From assembly GCA_028583605.1 (NCBI GenBank), contig CM053325.1, forward strand, positions 46,570,987-46,634,986: a stretch of DNA of 64,000 nt, in the 5' to 3' direction. How positions within the stretch are numbered: the stretch's first letter is position 1; each line of letters opens with the position of its first letter. The stretch comes from Dastarcus helophoroides. Taxonomy: Eukaryota; Arthropoda; Insecta; Coleoptera; Bothrideridae. Shown piece by piece: positions 10,970 to 23,312 of the stretch. A program made the translations under genes and the position numbers. Below the pieces are notes generated by a model. That model saw only the letters and a list, made by a program, of their open reading frames with translations. It was not told the DNA's origin and searched no databases.

Positions 10970-11560
10970 TTACTTTATTAGCTGCTTAAAATGATCTCTG
11001 TTCACCCCGACACAATAATACATTCGTAATTGAAATATACTCCTGACAATGTGTAACATTTCTAGTGTAAAACGGTGCCAATCCAAAATTACCCTCTGCC
11101 GCAAGTCTTCTGAAGACATTGGTTGTGTTGCATACACCTTGGTTTTCAAGTGCCCCAAATAAAATCTAACGGTACTAGCTACGGCAATCTTGCTGGCCAT
11201 TCCATGGAACCTCTTAGTGATCTCGGAAGTGTTGATTCAAAAATTACTGCACTTGGGCATCATAGTAAGGAGGTGCTTCTCCTTTCGGGAACACAACTGC
11301 TTCCATGATCAAGAAAATGATTTTATTTTCAAGCATATCAAGGAGATAACTCTATCTAAGTTTCCTTCTATGAATAGTGGACCAATAATATGATTACCTA
11401 GGATGCAAGCTCATTAACATTCTCTAGCCGTTAAGTATGTGCTAAAAGACTGTTTGTGTCGCCCCAGTATTGACAATTGCGGAGATCAACTTTGCCATGC
11501 AAAGAAAAGTTTTCTTATCGAAAAAACAAATGTTGTAGAGAAAATTTCAGTTGAGATAGA
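10970..11560 (-). pseudogene. DDE transposase relic, DUF4817 mariner-like family
   Basis: On the minus strand, joined across several frames, the order is LHGKVDLRNCQYWGDTN (about 11470-11520), then IIGPLFIEGNL (about 11360-11390), then a piece resembling the QDGAPPH active-site region (EAPPYYDAQV, about 11250), then FYLGHLKTKVYAT and a helical tail ending DHFKQL near 10978. This order is that of the DDE_3 catalytic domain of insect mariner-like transposases paired with a DUF4817 helix-turn-helix. The catalytic Asp of QDGAPPH appears as Glu, and there are frameshifts and stops. The N-terminal DUF4817 domain is not visible here. Related copies are at 36170-36729 and 49996-50331. Confidence 0.8.
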
Positions 11561-11599
11561 TTAGTTATCATTTCGCAAACCCCTCTCTTCGGTCAAAAT

Positions 11600-12440
11600 T
11601 GTCCTCCTACAATTCATGCTCCAACTTAATTCTATGGGCAGGAAATTTAAATTCGTGAAAAATTCCGCAAATTCATGATCTCTTAGCTCCAGTTGTCCTA
11701 GAGACTTGACTGATTGACGCAGTATTTCTCATTGCGGTTCCTGGTCCTAACATTTCGATGGCAACGTTTTCATTATCTATCTGAATTGCATTTTTATTGT
11801 CATGTAGGGATTCCGTTTCTTTAAAATTCTGTAATAATGCTAAGACGTATTTGTATTGCACATTTTTTCAAGGGGGCCTTGCGCTAAACAGTCGTGTCGA
11901 TGATTTTGCATTATCTCCCTTTTGGTAATACAAATTCACTAGTTTAACATGTTCCTGAATAGAGTAAATCATTTTTGATTTTGCAAAACTTTACGTTCAC
12001 GGCAAAAGTTATAAAGTAATGGATGTATATTAAATTAAAGGAAAAAAATCCAAACAAAAATTTAATCTCATAAAATAAAACTCCAAAAACAGGTCCAGGT
12101 GAGTTATAAGGAGAGTCAGCTTCAGAGTCAGGACTATAAATCTGTTAAAAATGTCAAATGCTGTAGAGCAAAGAATCCAAATCAATTTTGGTTTTTTTAA
12201 ATAGAACATCCGAATTATGTTGTTATAATTGAAATACTTTTACAAGTATTTTATAAAACATAGCTTATTATTAGATTCAGCAGTTTCAAAAATGTTGTTA
12301 AACTTAAAACGAAAACCTATGAGTATAACTCTGAAACCGTTTAGCATAGAAGAAATGGGCTCCTCTTTTCCTTTTTACTATTGATACATTTTGAAATATG
12401 CCAGCTTTTTAAGTTACTTCATTTTTTTTTATTAAAGTTT
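11600..12440. other. AT-rich spacer
   Basis: No recognised coding sequence. The segment 12190-12420 may hold a third, very diverged copy of the following tandem repeat, but the match is too weak to claim. Confidence 0.35.
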
Positions 12441-12449
12441 TAATCCAAA

Positions 12450-12980
12450 TGAACTTAGGAATGTATTGACGATTTAGAACCATCATTATTTTCAAAGCAG
12501 TTAAATTTAGATATGAAGTATGTTAAATAAATAAATAAAATATATTTTCAGGGGAATTTAAAAATGAAAAAATAATCGGAGTGTTCTACTTAAAAAAACC
12601 AAATTAAGTTTGGATTCTGGAAAACACCCTGTACATCGCTAAATCATTTTAAACAAAAATTAAGGCAATTCTTGAAAACTTTTACATTTAACATTTCTTG
12701 TAGATACCTAATTATTAGTATCAAATCAAGCTCATATTGGCGATTTATAACTATCAATATTTTGGAAAGAGTTAAACTTAGATATGGGTATGTGATATAA
12801 AACATATATGAAATTTTTAGGAAAATTCAAAAATAAAAATAAAATTGAGGTGTTCCGTTTAAAAAACCAAAGTTGACTTTGATTCTGCAAAAACGTAGCG
12901 CCCTGTATATCGCAAACTTATTTCAAATTAAAATTTAAGTGGTATCTAGAAACTTTTTTATTTAAAATTTTTTGTATCTA
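12450..12980 (+). repeat. Two-copy tandem repeat of about 270 bp
   Basis: Copy 1 (about 12450-12710) and copy 2 (about 12720-12980) share in order: TTGACGATTTAGAAC / TTGGCGATTTATAAC, GTTAAATTTAGATATG, GGAATTTAAAAATGAAAA, the word GTGTTC followed by TTAAAAAACCAAA, GATTCTG, and CCCTGTA(C/T)ATCGC. The offset between anchors is about 270 bases. The CCCTGTA words link it to the ACAGGGTG class of repeats. Function unknown. Confidence 0.7.
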
Positions 12981-13095
12981 TTATAATTCAAAAGATAAAT
13001 GGGAGGTGCATTTGTAACCAAAGACCCTGTACTTGTTCTATTCTGTTCACCCACTCATTGGTATTAACTATTTTGCACATTTTTCTAATATTTTC

Positions 13096-13098
<3 letters not shown>

Positions 13099-13145
<47 letters not shown>
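13099..13145 (+). repeat. (TC)n microsatellite
   Basis: An uninterrupted run of TC dinucleotides. Open frames across it coding for Leu-Ser runs are by-products. Confidence 0.95.
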
Positions 13146-13148
<3 letters not shown>

Positions 13149-13389
13149 CTTCATTTATGTTTTTTTTTCTGCTATTCTACGTATTATTTTCATTTCTGTT
13201 GTCTCTATCACTCTTTTTGTTTTTGCTGCCTCAGGTCGGGTTTCGGCTGTGCACGTCATTATGGGTCTCACTGCAGTTTTATAGATTTGGGTTTTTGCTA
13301 TATTATCAATATGTTTTTTTTATGTCCAATCCTTTCGTAAAGGATCGTTCTATTATTCCTTCAAAGCGACTCGAATAGGATGCGGAAAC

Positions 13390-15400
13390 CAGGAGAAATG
13401 GCAATGAACCGCCTTTTTAAACAAGGATAGATTATAATTTTTGGGGAAAATTCCGTTCAATACCGAGTTCTATAGCTTAAAAGTTCTATAGAAAAAAAAA
13501 GCCTCAGTAGACATAAGTCCTCACTGTATCAAGCTAGACCGCTTCTGAGAGATGTAATTGGCGATGGTGCGTACATGATTGTCCCAAGAGAAGTTGACGC
13601 TCGCATTTACTCATAGAGAAGACATATAAAATTCCATCTGAAGGATTTTAAGGTTCATTAGTATGTTTGTTGCATTATCCATTGATATTTTCTTAGAGAA
13701 AACCACGGCTTAAGTTTTTGAAGCATTGAAGTCTACTTGATTACCTGTATCTGTTGGTCCCTTACATGACCTGAAGCAGCGACGGATAATGGTTTTTCGG
13801 AAAAAAAAAAGATGACACCAGGCAACTATCATGTGCTTAACTGTATATCTGATTGAAAGTTCAAGCTAAGAAATTGTTTATGTGTAACAGAAGCAGAGTA
13901 GGAGATATGACAGACCTTTTAGGCACCCCTGCATTAAGCGCAAATGTCTTGGATGAGATGCCATCGACGACTACCTAAAGAGATCTGTCAGCAAGAAAAC
14001 TGGATATTAAATGACAGAGTCCAGGAGGAAGATCATGGAATGTTAATTTGGCGAGAAGAGATCTGTGCCAGACTTTATTAAAGACCTTTCAGATATCCAC
14101 ACACAGATATAAGTAACATATGCTAGTAGATCATCAGTTGAGCGTTGTTGTCTAAGAGCGTATCGCCTGTCCGAGATAATTCTATTCTCTTTCAGATATT
14201 TAAGAATCTCGATGTGAAACCCTTTTTCATCATTTTAGATATAACGGGCAACAAAGATATAGAGCGATAGTTTTAGCCAGATTCTTTTTTCCCTTTTTGG
14301 GATAGGCTGCACCCTAGCAGATTTTCAAATGTTACGGAATATACCTTTGTTGTAAGAGAGTGTAAATGATTTGCTTAGGACAGAAGTTAACTCTGGGGCG
14401 CACTTCTTAAACCCAATAGCGGGGATATCATTAAGGTCAGAAGTTTTCGAGATGTCGAACTCGAGGAGAATCTTCCTGATTGTGCGTTGTCTAAAAATAA
14501 CCGCAGGCATCGAAGTGCCAACCTTAGGAAGAATAGGAGGTTTTGCGTCTCGAGAATCAAGGTTGGAATTTTCAGCAAAAATTAAGGCTAGCAGGTCAGC
14601 CTTTTCCTTGGAAGTAGTCGCAATATTGTTGTCTTCAAGTAAACGAGGAAAATTTGAAGATGTAAAATTCTTTCCAATCAACTTTGCAAATCCCCAAAAG
14701 AACCTAGTAGCGTTTGGACAGTTGACAAGCTTCTAGCGCATTTTACGATCGAAATCACTTTTTGTCTCGTCAACAAGTGAAGTGATAAGTGAAGGTAATT
14801 GATTTACAAAAATTTCGTGCATTTACAAAGGTAATCCGAGTCTTGACGAAAGGATTATTTTTCCAACGACAATATGCGTGATTTTTGCAGGAGACAACCG
14901 GAGCACATTTTTTGCTAAACTAAGGTTTACTGGAGACACTTCTTTTGGGAATGGGAAATTGAACATTTCAGTGATGGATTCGGTGACTGAGGAAGAGTTG
15001 TCCGAATTGAAGCAGATTTATTGCCATGGAAAATATGCAAAGAAGTCTCTTAATTCCTTCCAGTTTGCAAAGTTAAAGTGCCAAACCCCATGGAGCTGTG
15101 CCTGGAAAGGAGGTGGTATATAAAGCAAACGAGAGGCTGCAACAAGCTTTTAATCGGAATTTCCAAGCGGTGATGTCACAGTGATTTTATACCAATTTGG
15201 AAAATTTGTAAGGAAAAGGTCGAGTAGATTAGGTTGATTGGTATCTACATCAGGAATTCTTGTAGGTTCCTCAACCAATTTCGATAGTCCACAAATGATG
15301 GCCAAACCTCTGCCACCCTTCCCGCGTCGTCAGTTCGGGAAAAAAACCTTAACCAGGGGATATTGTGTACTTTGCATCGAATGGGTATCTTAAAAGTAGT
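13390..15400 (-). pseudogene. Jockey-clade LINE relic (endonuclease plus reverse transcriptase)
   Basis: Read on the minus strand. The apurinic-like endonuclease is at 15150-15400: WLRFFSRTDDAGR, then PTRIPDVDTNQPNLLDLFLT, then SPLGNSD with the final His replaced by a stop. A linker follows, then the N-terminal reverse transcriptase (14325-14681: TIRKILLEFDISKTSDLNDIPA and KKCAPELTSVLSKSFTLSYN), then RRYALRQQRSTDDLLAYVT (about 14115-14170) and VVVDGISS (about 13960). The part that should hold the catalytic F-A-D-D box is not recognisable, and the C-terminal piece (FPKNYNLSLFKKAVH, about 13400-13455) follows after a deletion. Many frameshifts and stops: a dead copy. Such elements copy themselves by target-primed reverse transcription. 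The fragment at 48105-48610 belongs to the same family. Confidence 0.85.
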
Positions 15401-17270
15401 CATACATTTTGTCTTAGTAGTTAATGTTGTCATTTTGAATTTTTTTGCTGTCATTTTAAACTGAAATAGAACCGTTTTAAGTAATCATAATGTGAAGGTA
15501 TATTTCTCAGGGAATTTTAAAGATTTATTCCGCAGGCTAGAAAAACTTATATGCATTAATAATTCGTCTCTGCAGTGACGTCAGATGTTTAGCGATGGTG
15601 GTAGCATCTCGCTGTATGTAACACTTTTTATTCTCCCTGTGGATAACTCTTTTTTTAATTTCATTACATGTCTTACTCACAGCTACATAGTGCTGTTAAC
15701 ATTAGAGCATATTGATAACGCGAAATAATAAGTTTTCCTTCTTTTCAAAATTGTTTAATGCTCCTAAGAAAGTTTTCACTTCAAAAAACTTGGACTGCAT
15801 TTTAAACAAAGTATCCAAAAAAGTTTATTTAATAAAATGACAACTTGAACACAAGACAAATGCTAAAATACTTTAAATATTTCTAAATAACCTAGTTTAG
15901 TTGAAGTTGAGTGATTTTTAAAAAAACAAATATTTCTGTTTTATTTTGTATCAGAAACAAAAACCTAACAGTAAAGGATACCTACCTACTGGCTCTACCT
16001 TAGGAATTTTTCTACGTAGTCTACATTTGAAGCTACATTCGAGCTGTATTCGAAGCTGCTTCCATCTGCAGTCCAATAGGAACTTTCTAAATGAAGCCAG
16101 TTAATGTTTTTCAAGTGTAACATTTTCATTAATGTAATACGTTTTGAGTCTGACAGTGGAAGTTTAAACTAGTTTTCGAAAATCAAAACCTACTTTTTTG
16201 TGTGTCAAGTGTTCATCACCAAAATTAGTAAAGTATGTGTTTATGTCTGAATTGAATTACTTCTATCTTTATTCTATATTAAAAGTGAATATATGCCGAA
16301 ATGCATTTTTGTTTTCGTTTTTCGTTAGTAACCAACAATTGTAGCATACTGCAAAATGAACACAGCCGTCGTTTGCCCTAAGATAAAATAACATATAAAC
16401 CACATAAAACATTTATTTGTACTATACAAAGTTTCCAGAGAATGCAACGAAGACTTCAAAAAGCTGCTGCCTACGACGTGCGTTTGTACTGCGCTGTATA
16501 CTTCAACCAAAAATAAGAACAAAATTGACCAAACGTTGTGTAATTTAGTGAAAATGGCAAGGGACAAAGGGAGGAAAAGACTTGTAAGGCAACTGGGATA
16601 TATTGATGAATTAACGGCGGGCCGGAATGAACGGAGCATCAGGTGCGAACCGCGAGAAAGATTTACACAGTCCTCTGCCCCAAGCCGTATGATTGATAGT
16701 CGATACGAGTCCAGTACCAAACGCTTCAGAGCGTTTTAGTTCTTGCTCACTAATTTGGTTTTGAAAGGGGTTGGGCCGCTCCCGTTTCTACACCCATTTG
16801 TTACTGTTTCAACCGAACTTGAAATTTACATCGTGCCTTTGCGCAATGAATAGATGCCCTTTCTGTTGCAATAACTCTTATCTGCATTCATTTCGACCGC
16901 AAGTATGAGAAATTGTGAAATATGCTAATTGGATATCTATCGGGAAGCATTGCTGCTGTGTTCATCTATGACTTTTTTAATTAAAATCCAGAAGCATTTT
17001 TTGTGGGCGGCATAAAGATGTGCTGTACGTATTTCATATACCAAAGATGCTAATTTGGCTAGGTGAAATACGTGTCCCCAATTATTATGTTGCTATCTAC
17101 TTATGCCTTATTCTTTCTGATGATTTGTCTATTTCTTATTGTTTTAAATGCAGTTTAAGTTAATTGCTGATTAAACTAAAATCAGATGACTAAGGTTACA
17201 TGTCTGTCTTAATTCTTGACCTATGTTTTTGTTTCGATCCATTCGGAGTTTATATCAATAGAAAGAAATT
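15400..17270. other. Spacer, with a less AT-rich patch near 16540-16900
   Basis: Mostly unrecognised. The patch 16540-16900 is less AT-rich and open on both strands (131 codons minus, 67 codons plus), but neither product shows a domain I know. It could be conserved regulatory DNA or an old transposon. Confidence 0.35.
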
Positions 17271-17341
17271 ATTACTATGGGGTTGGTCATCCTTACAGCA
17301 CTAAAGCTATCGCTTATTGTGCCCCCCCCCCCACGATTATC

Positions 17342-17850
17342 TCATAATAGGCGCGCTCTTTTAAAAACTTTCAGATCCTCCTTTATGGGTGTCTCCACTA
17401 TTGTCTTTGGTTCAATCAGAGCATTCCCAAAGCTGGAATGTCTATCCCTTGCCAGAGCCGGACATTTGCTTAATATGTGTAAAGGAGTCTCTTCTTCCTC
17501 TCCACACATTCTACAAGTAGAATTTTCTTTTACGCCAATTTTTGTAAGATGTTTCATTAGGACACAGTGTCCCGTAAATAGTCCAACTGTCCACCTAAGC
17601 TGATTTTTGCTTAACTGTAATAGTTCTCTGGCTCTCTTTTCTGATGGTCCGTCAATGAACTTTCGCGATTGCCTCAGACCGTTGACACCCCTCCAGTGAG
17701 TGCTATGTTTTTTTTCTTAGTAGTTCCTTTATTACCTCTTTTGCCGCTTTGTAGGCAAGCGGTCAAGTAGGTTCCGGCCCTACTAAAGAAAACTCAGCTC
17801 CCCTTCTGCCTAGAAAGTCTGCTCTTTCATTTTCTTCTGAATAGAAAGAA
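17342..17850 (-). pseudogene. LINE ORF2 tail: RNase H end and zinc knuckle
   Basis: On the minus strand the reading begins SEENERADFLGRRGAEF (about 17810-17850), the end of an RNase H domain with the typical N-x-x-A-D pattern. It crosses a stop and a frameshift in a poly-A run, then gives QLRWTVGLFTGHC and KIGVKENSTCRMCGEEEETP, followed by HILSKCPALA. The C-x2-C-x8-H-x4-C zinc knuckle after RNase H is standard in I/R1-type LINEs of insects. The coding part ends near 17342, before a poly-C run at about 17322-17332. The RT region upstream is missing, so this is a 5'-truncated, dead copy. Confidence 0.8.
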
Positions 17851-17859
17851 AGGAATGAA

Positions 17860-19650
17860 ATAGAAAATTTAAGACTTAAGGCATAATTTTAAATAAAAAA
17901 GTCAACAAATATAAATTTTAATTTACCAGGTTCATACTTCATTTAGCAAAATGTTGTAACATTCATATTCAAAATGCTTCCCTCTACATTTGCCTCCATG
18001 CATGGATAACGTCTGGCTTGTCTTTCCATAGAAGGGATTCTTGACATAGCTATCATTCAGAGGAGTGTTTTACAACCTATTTTCGTGACACACTTTCGTA
18101 CTGAATAAAAAAAGGAGACCCACAAAAATTTGTAGGCGATTAAAAAAAAGCCTTCCCATGATCACCTAAAATGCAATGTTTTGAAGTTTAATATTTTGGC
18201 TAAGCACCTAGAAAAACATTACTATGTTACGACAAGTGAAACATTGGTTAGGGTATTTAGGAATTAACGCTTCCAGTTAAAGAATTTGTGCCATCAATCA
18301 TGTGTTTAGAACTTGTCAGCTTGAAAGAGTAATGTTACCTCTTACTAAACTTGGCCACTATATTTTAATTTATTTATATGCAGTCGAATAAAAAGTGTAT
18401 TTTAGCAATTTATGACAAATCCCTCTTCGAATTCAATTATGAGAACAAATTCGGAATTTACACAAGGCTTTGTTCGATGTTTTAAGTTCTTTTAAAAAAC
18501 TAATTATACGGGACAAAGCAAACAGGCGAATTGAATGTTTTATAATCCATGAGCTTTGTGCACTCTTGAGGCATGCATTTTGAATTTAATCGCAGAGTTT
18601 GATTTCGCTTTGCTCCAATCTAAACTTTCTTTTGTTTTAAGACGCTTGGAGCTTATCTATCTTGCTTATTATAATATTTAATTGAAAAAAATGATGACAG
18701 AGAAAGTCTCCCGTGAAATATTCATAAAACTTGGAAAGTTAAATGCAGGAGTTAATTGGTTGTAATAGCATTAATTAATACTTTTTTCGATTACGTTTAT
18801 GGCCCTTTTATACTTTCCCTTTATCTAATTTTAAATTTCCGAAGCAATTTTAATCCACACCAACACTGGAATGCGACAGAACATTCGTTCACGTCAAGGA
18901 CTTTATTTGTTTGGTAACTTTGGCGATTATTAGGGGATTCATGTTTTCCTATTATTTTTAAAAAGTATGTTAAGGTGACGGTCTGGTACTCTTAAAATGT
19001 CGAAATTTTTTGCTTGCCATTTTACAAACTACGAGAATACTATCGCTTAAAATTCAATTAAAGTTGGTAATAATGTTTAGAAATGTTGGGGAATTCACTC
19101 TTTGGAACCAGATTTTTGATTTTTTTCTTAATATTCGAACAAACGGGCATACAATTTAACCCTTTTTTGCCTGTTTTCAGAAGCTAATATCTCGGAAATT
19201 TAAAAAGTACTTCCAAAGCGCTAGTTCGACATCCTTGCTTTATAAGTTCTCCAAAATTGAAAAGAAAGTATTAAAAAATAAAGGCATCATTTGTAAAATG
19301 GGAGTTTGGCTTAAAAATTGCTCTTATATTTCGATTGCCCTCACTCGGGTCTGGCTTGGTACGGAGACAGACGTGATCCGGATCGGAGAAATTTTTACCC
19401 CTTCCGAAATACGCCGTCAGCGAGCGAAGTACCTTTGGCTTTTAAGCTAATGTTTCTTTATCTAAGAACGGTAGATATATCAAAAGAATAATAAACAATA
19501 TTAAAATATTCGTTCTACCAGAGTTTGAGAGAGAAATGAATTGTTTACGTATTTCGAGCTTACTGAATATTTAGTGGTTTTTATTTTGATATGTTTACAA
19601 TTTTTTTTTCCTCTTCATTAACCTTTTTGTATTACTCTTTAGAAAAATAT
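17860..19650. other. Spacer with no supported gene
   Basis: AT-rich with a GC-richer patch at about 19340-19440 that contains CCGGATCGG and AGCGAGCGAAG; it may be an old transposon piece. No domain recognised in a 71-codon open stretch there. Confidence 0.35.
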
Positions 19651-19699
19651 AAATTGTTTAAATAAATAAGAACTATTACAGATTTAAGAAAAAAAGAAA

Positions 19700-20170
19700 A
19701 ATTGATTTTATATCATTTAAATTGTAAATTTTATATTCTACTAACATCAAATCTATCAATTATATCTGTAAAGAACAAAATTGTTTTTTACCTAATTAAT
19801 TTATGGGTATTTATTTATATGGGGCTCTTTTTAAAAATTTCGACTTTTGGCTTTTTTCAAAGTTTCGACAGTGTTTTGAAAATCAACTTTTTTAAAAATG
19901 TCATTTTTTTAGAATCTCGACATCTTGAAACTTTGAACCGTTTTGAAAAATTATGAATTTTTTTGAGGAATACGATTTTTATGATAATTTCGATTTTTTC
20001 TTATTCATTTTTGAAAATTGCGACCACCCACTAAATATTTCGAATTTTTTTTTTGAAAATTCCTACTTTCTGATACATGCTTTCAACTTTTTTTTTAAAC
20101 TCTCTAGTGTTTTTGAAGAGTTCGACTTTTTTTTTAAATTTCAATACTTTCAATTTCTACTCTATGTTTA
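19700..20170. repeat. Degenerate AT-rich quasi-repeat, T-rich strand
   Basis: Recurring TTTTTTGAAAATT and TTCGACTTTTTTT words at about 30-base spacing. Open frames here are Phe-rich by-products. Confidence 0.55.
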
Positions 20171-20179
20171 GATCATTTG

Positions 20180-21200
20180 GATTCTTCTGTATTTCCAATT
20201 TTTCGCTTTGTCATCAAGAATGTCATTTGTATTTTTCTTGAGTGCCCTATAAGAAGTTGTCAACATGTGGGAAAGGCGTCCATGGCACCTTGTCTTGCCT
20301 TTGAACTCCTATCAAAATCTGCTTCATTTTTAATAAATTGGTTTATAATTTCTGTTATAGTGGTTAACCTGGTTTTCAGAAATGCTGTTGAAAATTTTTG
20401 TTGTTGTTTAGAATCACTATTTTCAATATATTGTGTTTTTCTTGATCCACTATTTTGTTGAGCTCATCATCAACATTTCTTTGAGATCTTCCACATTTCT
20501 AAACCTGTTTGTTTCGCTAATTTCGTTCATATCAAAGAGTTACTAGTGACACCGACCTCGTTTAGATCTTGCGAAATATTTTTACAGACCTCTTTTTTCG
20601 TCACCTCATTAAATAAAAAATTATATATACAGATAAGGAAAAATTTTCATTATCCATGTAAAACGCTAAGAATTGTCCCTTCCATAGTTTTCTATGGCCG
20701 CTGAACTTATTTCTCTACTTTGACGTAGCATGCTCGTATCTTCCAGTTTAGATGTTAGAAAAAACTCGTCGAGAGTTTTACAACAGACTGGAATTTTGTT
20801 TAGCACAGTCTGGCGGCCTATTTGAACTCTTTATATTGTAATGTTTAAAGAGTTATTATGTTATATTCTTTATTAGAATTATTATTGATTTTGTTTAAGA
20901 AATCTCGTTTATTTCTTTTAGTTATCAAAGAATATCGGTTTTATTTTGCCTCAGACGTTGATTAAATCAACGGACTAAAAGAACAAATAGCATGTGGTAC
21001 GCATATTTTGTAATCCCGTAACAAAATATGTTAGAAGCTATGATGTACTACTGAAATCTCCATCAGCACTGATCGCTGCGCTCTGCGTCGAATTGTTTAC
21101 ACCAGTGTAGGAGAATACAAGACGCCGCCCATCTATCCCACTACTAGTTCTCAATGTTAAATCTCTCATTAATATTCTCCCTATGGACAGTGTTTGACTT
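20180..21200. other. Spacer, no supported gene
   Basis: Open stretches on both strands at 20177-20560 show no recognisable domain. A near-palindrome GTTGATTAAATCAAC is at about 20957-20971. The patch 21060-21150 is less AT-rich, with no assignable feature. Confidence 0.3.
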
Positions 21201-21205
21201 TCCTA

Positions 21206-21208
<3 letters not shown>

Positions 21209-21271
<63 letters not shown>
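21209..21271 (+). repeat. (TA)n microsatellite
   Basis: Uninterrupted TA dinucleotides. Confidence 0.95.
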
Positions 21272-21274
<3 letters not shown>

Positions 21275-21339
21275 ATGTACTTTAAATTTAGGGGAATCTC
21301 AATGGTGCCTGCAATTTTCAGGTAATCTCATTATTCCAA

Positions 21340-22190
21340 TAAAAAAGCTTTAAACCGAGTCAGCCCTAAACGGAGCATGCTAGTTTTGCAACTTTCAAGT
21401 GTTTTAAAGTTTCGACCTTTTTTGGAAATTTTTATTTTGTTGTAAATTTTGACCTTTTTTAAAAATTTCCACTTTTTTGACAAGTTCGGCTTTTTAAAAA
21501 GTAAACAGACGAATATGTGGACTTTCATATTTTCTAAATATTTCTTTAACAATATTTGACAAAAACCCACTTTTACATATTTTTAAAAATTTTTGATTTA
21601 TAGCCAAAGTTATTGGTATTTCCTCAGCGATCGGTCTTTCCTTACAAATTTTAGCAAAACTGATTTATGAAGGCAGAAATCAGTTAAATGTCGAAAATCT
21701 TGATTTTGGTTCAAAGTTTTTTAACAATTTGAACATTTTTCTCCTTTTTATAATTTTTTTATTTTTTTTCCCATATTCACATATGCATTTTGAAATGCAA
21801 CCCCTTATTAAAATTCTAAAAAGCAAATATCTTAAGAAAAGAAAAAATAAGAGAGCAATATGAATGGTTTTTGAAAATTTCAACACTTTCTTAAAAAATT
21901 GATTTAGAGACTATAATTTTGCCGAAATTTTTATGATTTTAAGCTTTCAAAGTCATAATTAAAAAGTGCAGTTTTCACGAAATTTTCTTTTATTTTTTTA
22001 GTATCAATACATTTCTTAAAATATCGTCGTTTTGTTGTTTTATATCTCTGCCACAAAGTTTTGACCTTAGGGTCAATATTTCAATGCTTTTGCAAACTTT
22101 TGTAAAAAATTATTGTAATTGGTATTTTTAACCGTTTCTTGAGTTACGAAAATTTTTAGTTTAAAACTAAAATTTCTCATAAATCAAAAA
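21340..22190. repeat. Degenerate AT-rich quasi-repeat tract
   Basis: Variants of TTTTGACCTTTTTT and AAATTTCAACACTTTC with no protein-like frame. Confidence 0.45.
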
Positions 22191-22225
22191 AGGGCTCTCT
22201 TAAAATTAGTTCTCTTTTATTTACA

Positions 22226-22745
22226 TACTTCTTCCGGGATTGCACCGTACCAAAAAACTATTAAAAGTATTCGACGTTTCGCCCAGCATCGTAGGGGGTT
22301 AGGCTAGGTACAAAAAAAAAGATGAAAGTTACAAAGAAAATATACAAGAAATGAAAAAACAAATACCAAATCCAAAAGAGCATAGCAATAGGAAAGGAAG
22401 GAAAGAAAGTCTGCGCGATTACTTCCGAAGGTTACCGATGGTTGGTTTCCAGGTGGAGGAAAGCATGTAACCGCCGTCTCTGTTGATGTTTTTCGGAAAC
22501 TTTAGAATTTCAATGGCCTCGCGTATCTTTCCGTTACAGAAATTGGGAATATTGGATTTAATTGAAATATTATCAAACAGAATTTTATGTCCAGTTTTAA
22601 GTTGATGTTCCCCAATGGCGGACTGCCAAAATGAACCAGACCTAAGAATCATTGGTGCTCAGTTATTTGCGTCTTAATAGATCAAACCGTTTCTCCGATG
22701 TTTTTCCCTATTTTCAGCAGAGTTAGAGGATCTGGGTTGCTACAA
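22226..22745 (-). pseudogene. Penelope-like element fragment: GIY-YIG end and 3' terminal sequence
   Basis: On the minus strand, the upstream part (about 22655-22710) reads NIGETV, stop, SIKTQITEH, the YIGET...EH core of a GIY-YIG endonuclease. After a frameshift it continues (22419-22640) with SAIGEHQLKTGHKI, then GKIREAIEILKFPKNINRD and MLSSTWKP, the usual C-terminus of Penelope-like ORFs. The rest (22226-22320) matches 49022-49110: shared words are CCGGGATTG, AACTA-TAAAAGT and TTCGA-GTTTCG. That terminal block contains the GAAACGTCG side of a hammerhead core, but the CUGANGA side is lost. The RT is absent. Confidence 0.8.
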
Positions 22746-22749
22746 GCCT

Positions 22750-23312
22750 AATCCAATTTCGTGAGATAAATTTCCTGCTCATAACAAAAATGTTGTATCT
22801 TGTATTTTGTATTTCCATACACCTAAAACTTTTTACATTTTTTTGTTTCGGTAATTATATCATGCACTTAATTTTGAAGCATATTAAAGTTGGTTAGCAG
22901 GAAAATAATTGTTGCTTAGAAAAAATGTGTAAACGATAGCCCACAATGTATTTATATTATTACTCAAGTGTCTTCTGAACTATTTGAAAAGTGTCAGGTA
23001 TATTAAAAAAATTATGATTCGCCGATAAACAAACACATAGTTTAAAAAATTTCCATCATCATCTCATATTTTTCTTACAGCAGTACAAAACAAGCTCAGA
23101 ACGTCGGAAAATAACTCCCAATAATTAATTGCTTTCATACAAAAAAGCAAATCAGTTAACGATTTTTTTGCAGCCCCCGTTGCCGACAGTATTATTTAAT
23201 GATTTTCGTATTGTCATAAATTAAACAAAACCTAGCAATAATTTATTTATTTGTTTCCGCCCGACTACAGGTTGTGCAGCCGTCATATCTTCTTATTTCT
23301 ATTTAGCTAGGT
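22750..23312. other. Spacer, no supported feature
   Basis: AT-rich unique-looking sequence. I see no gene or repeat I can name. Confidence 0.4.

Noticed and set aside
13033..13378. Open frames of 83 and 106 codons across the (TC)n run
   Set aside because: They consist of Leu/Ser repeats from the microsatellite and hydrophobic by-product sequence; there is no domain.
14371..14736. 121-codon plus-strand open frame
   Set aside because: Antisense shadow of the Jockey reverse transcriptase at 14325-14681 on the minus strand.
16325..16720. 131-codon minus-strand open frame
   Set aside because: Open by chance in a less AT-rich patch; no motif, and it overlaps another open frame on the opposite strand with no motif either.
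17277..17603. 108-codon plus-strand open frame
   Set aside because: Antisense shadow of the LINE zinc-knuckle region.
21209..21271. TA run considered as an integration hotspot
   Set aside because: No element boundary is adjacent; it is a simple microsatellite.
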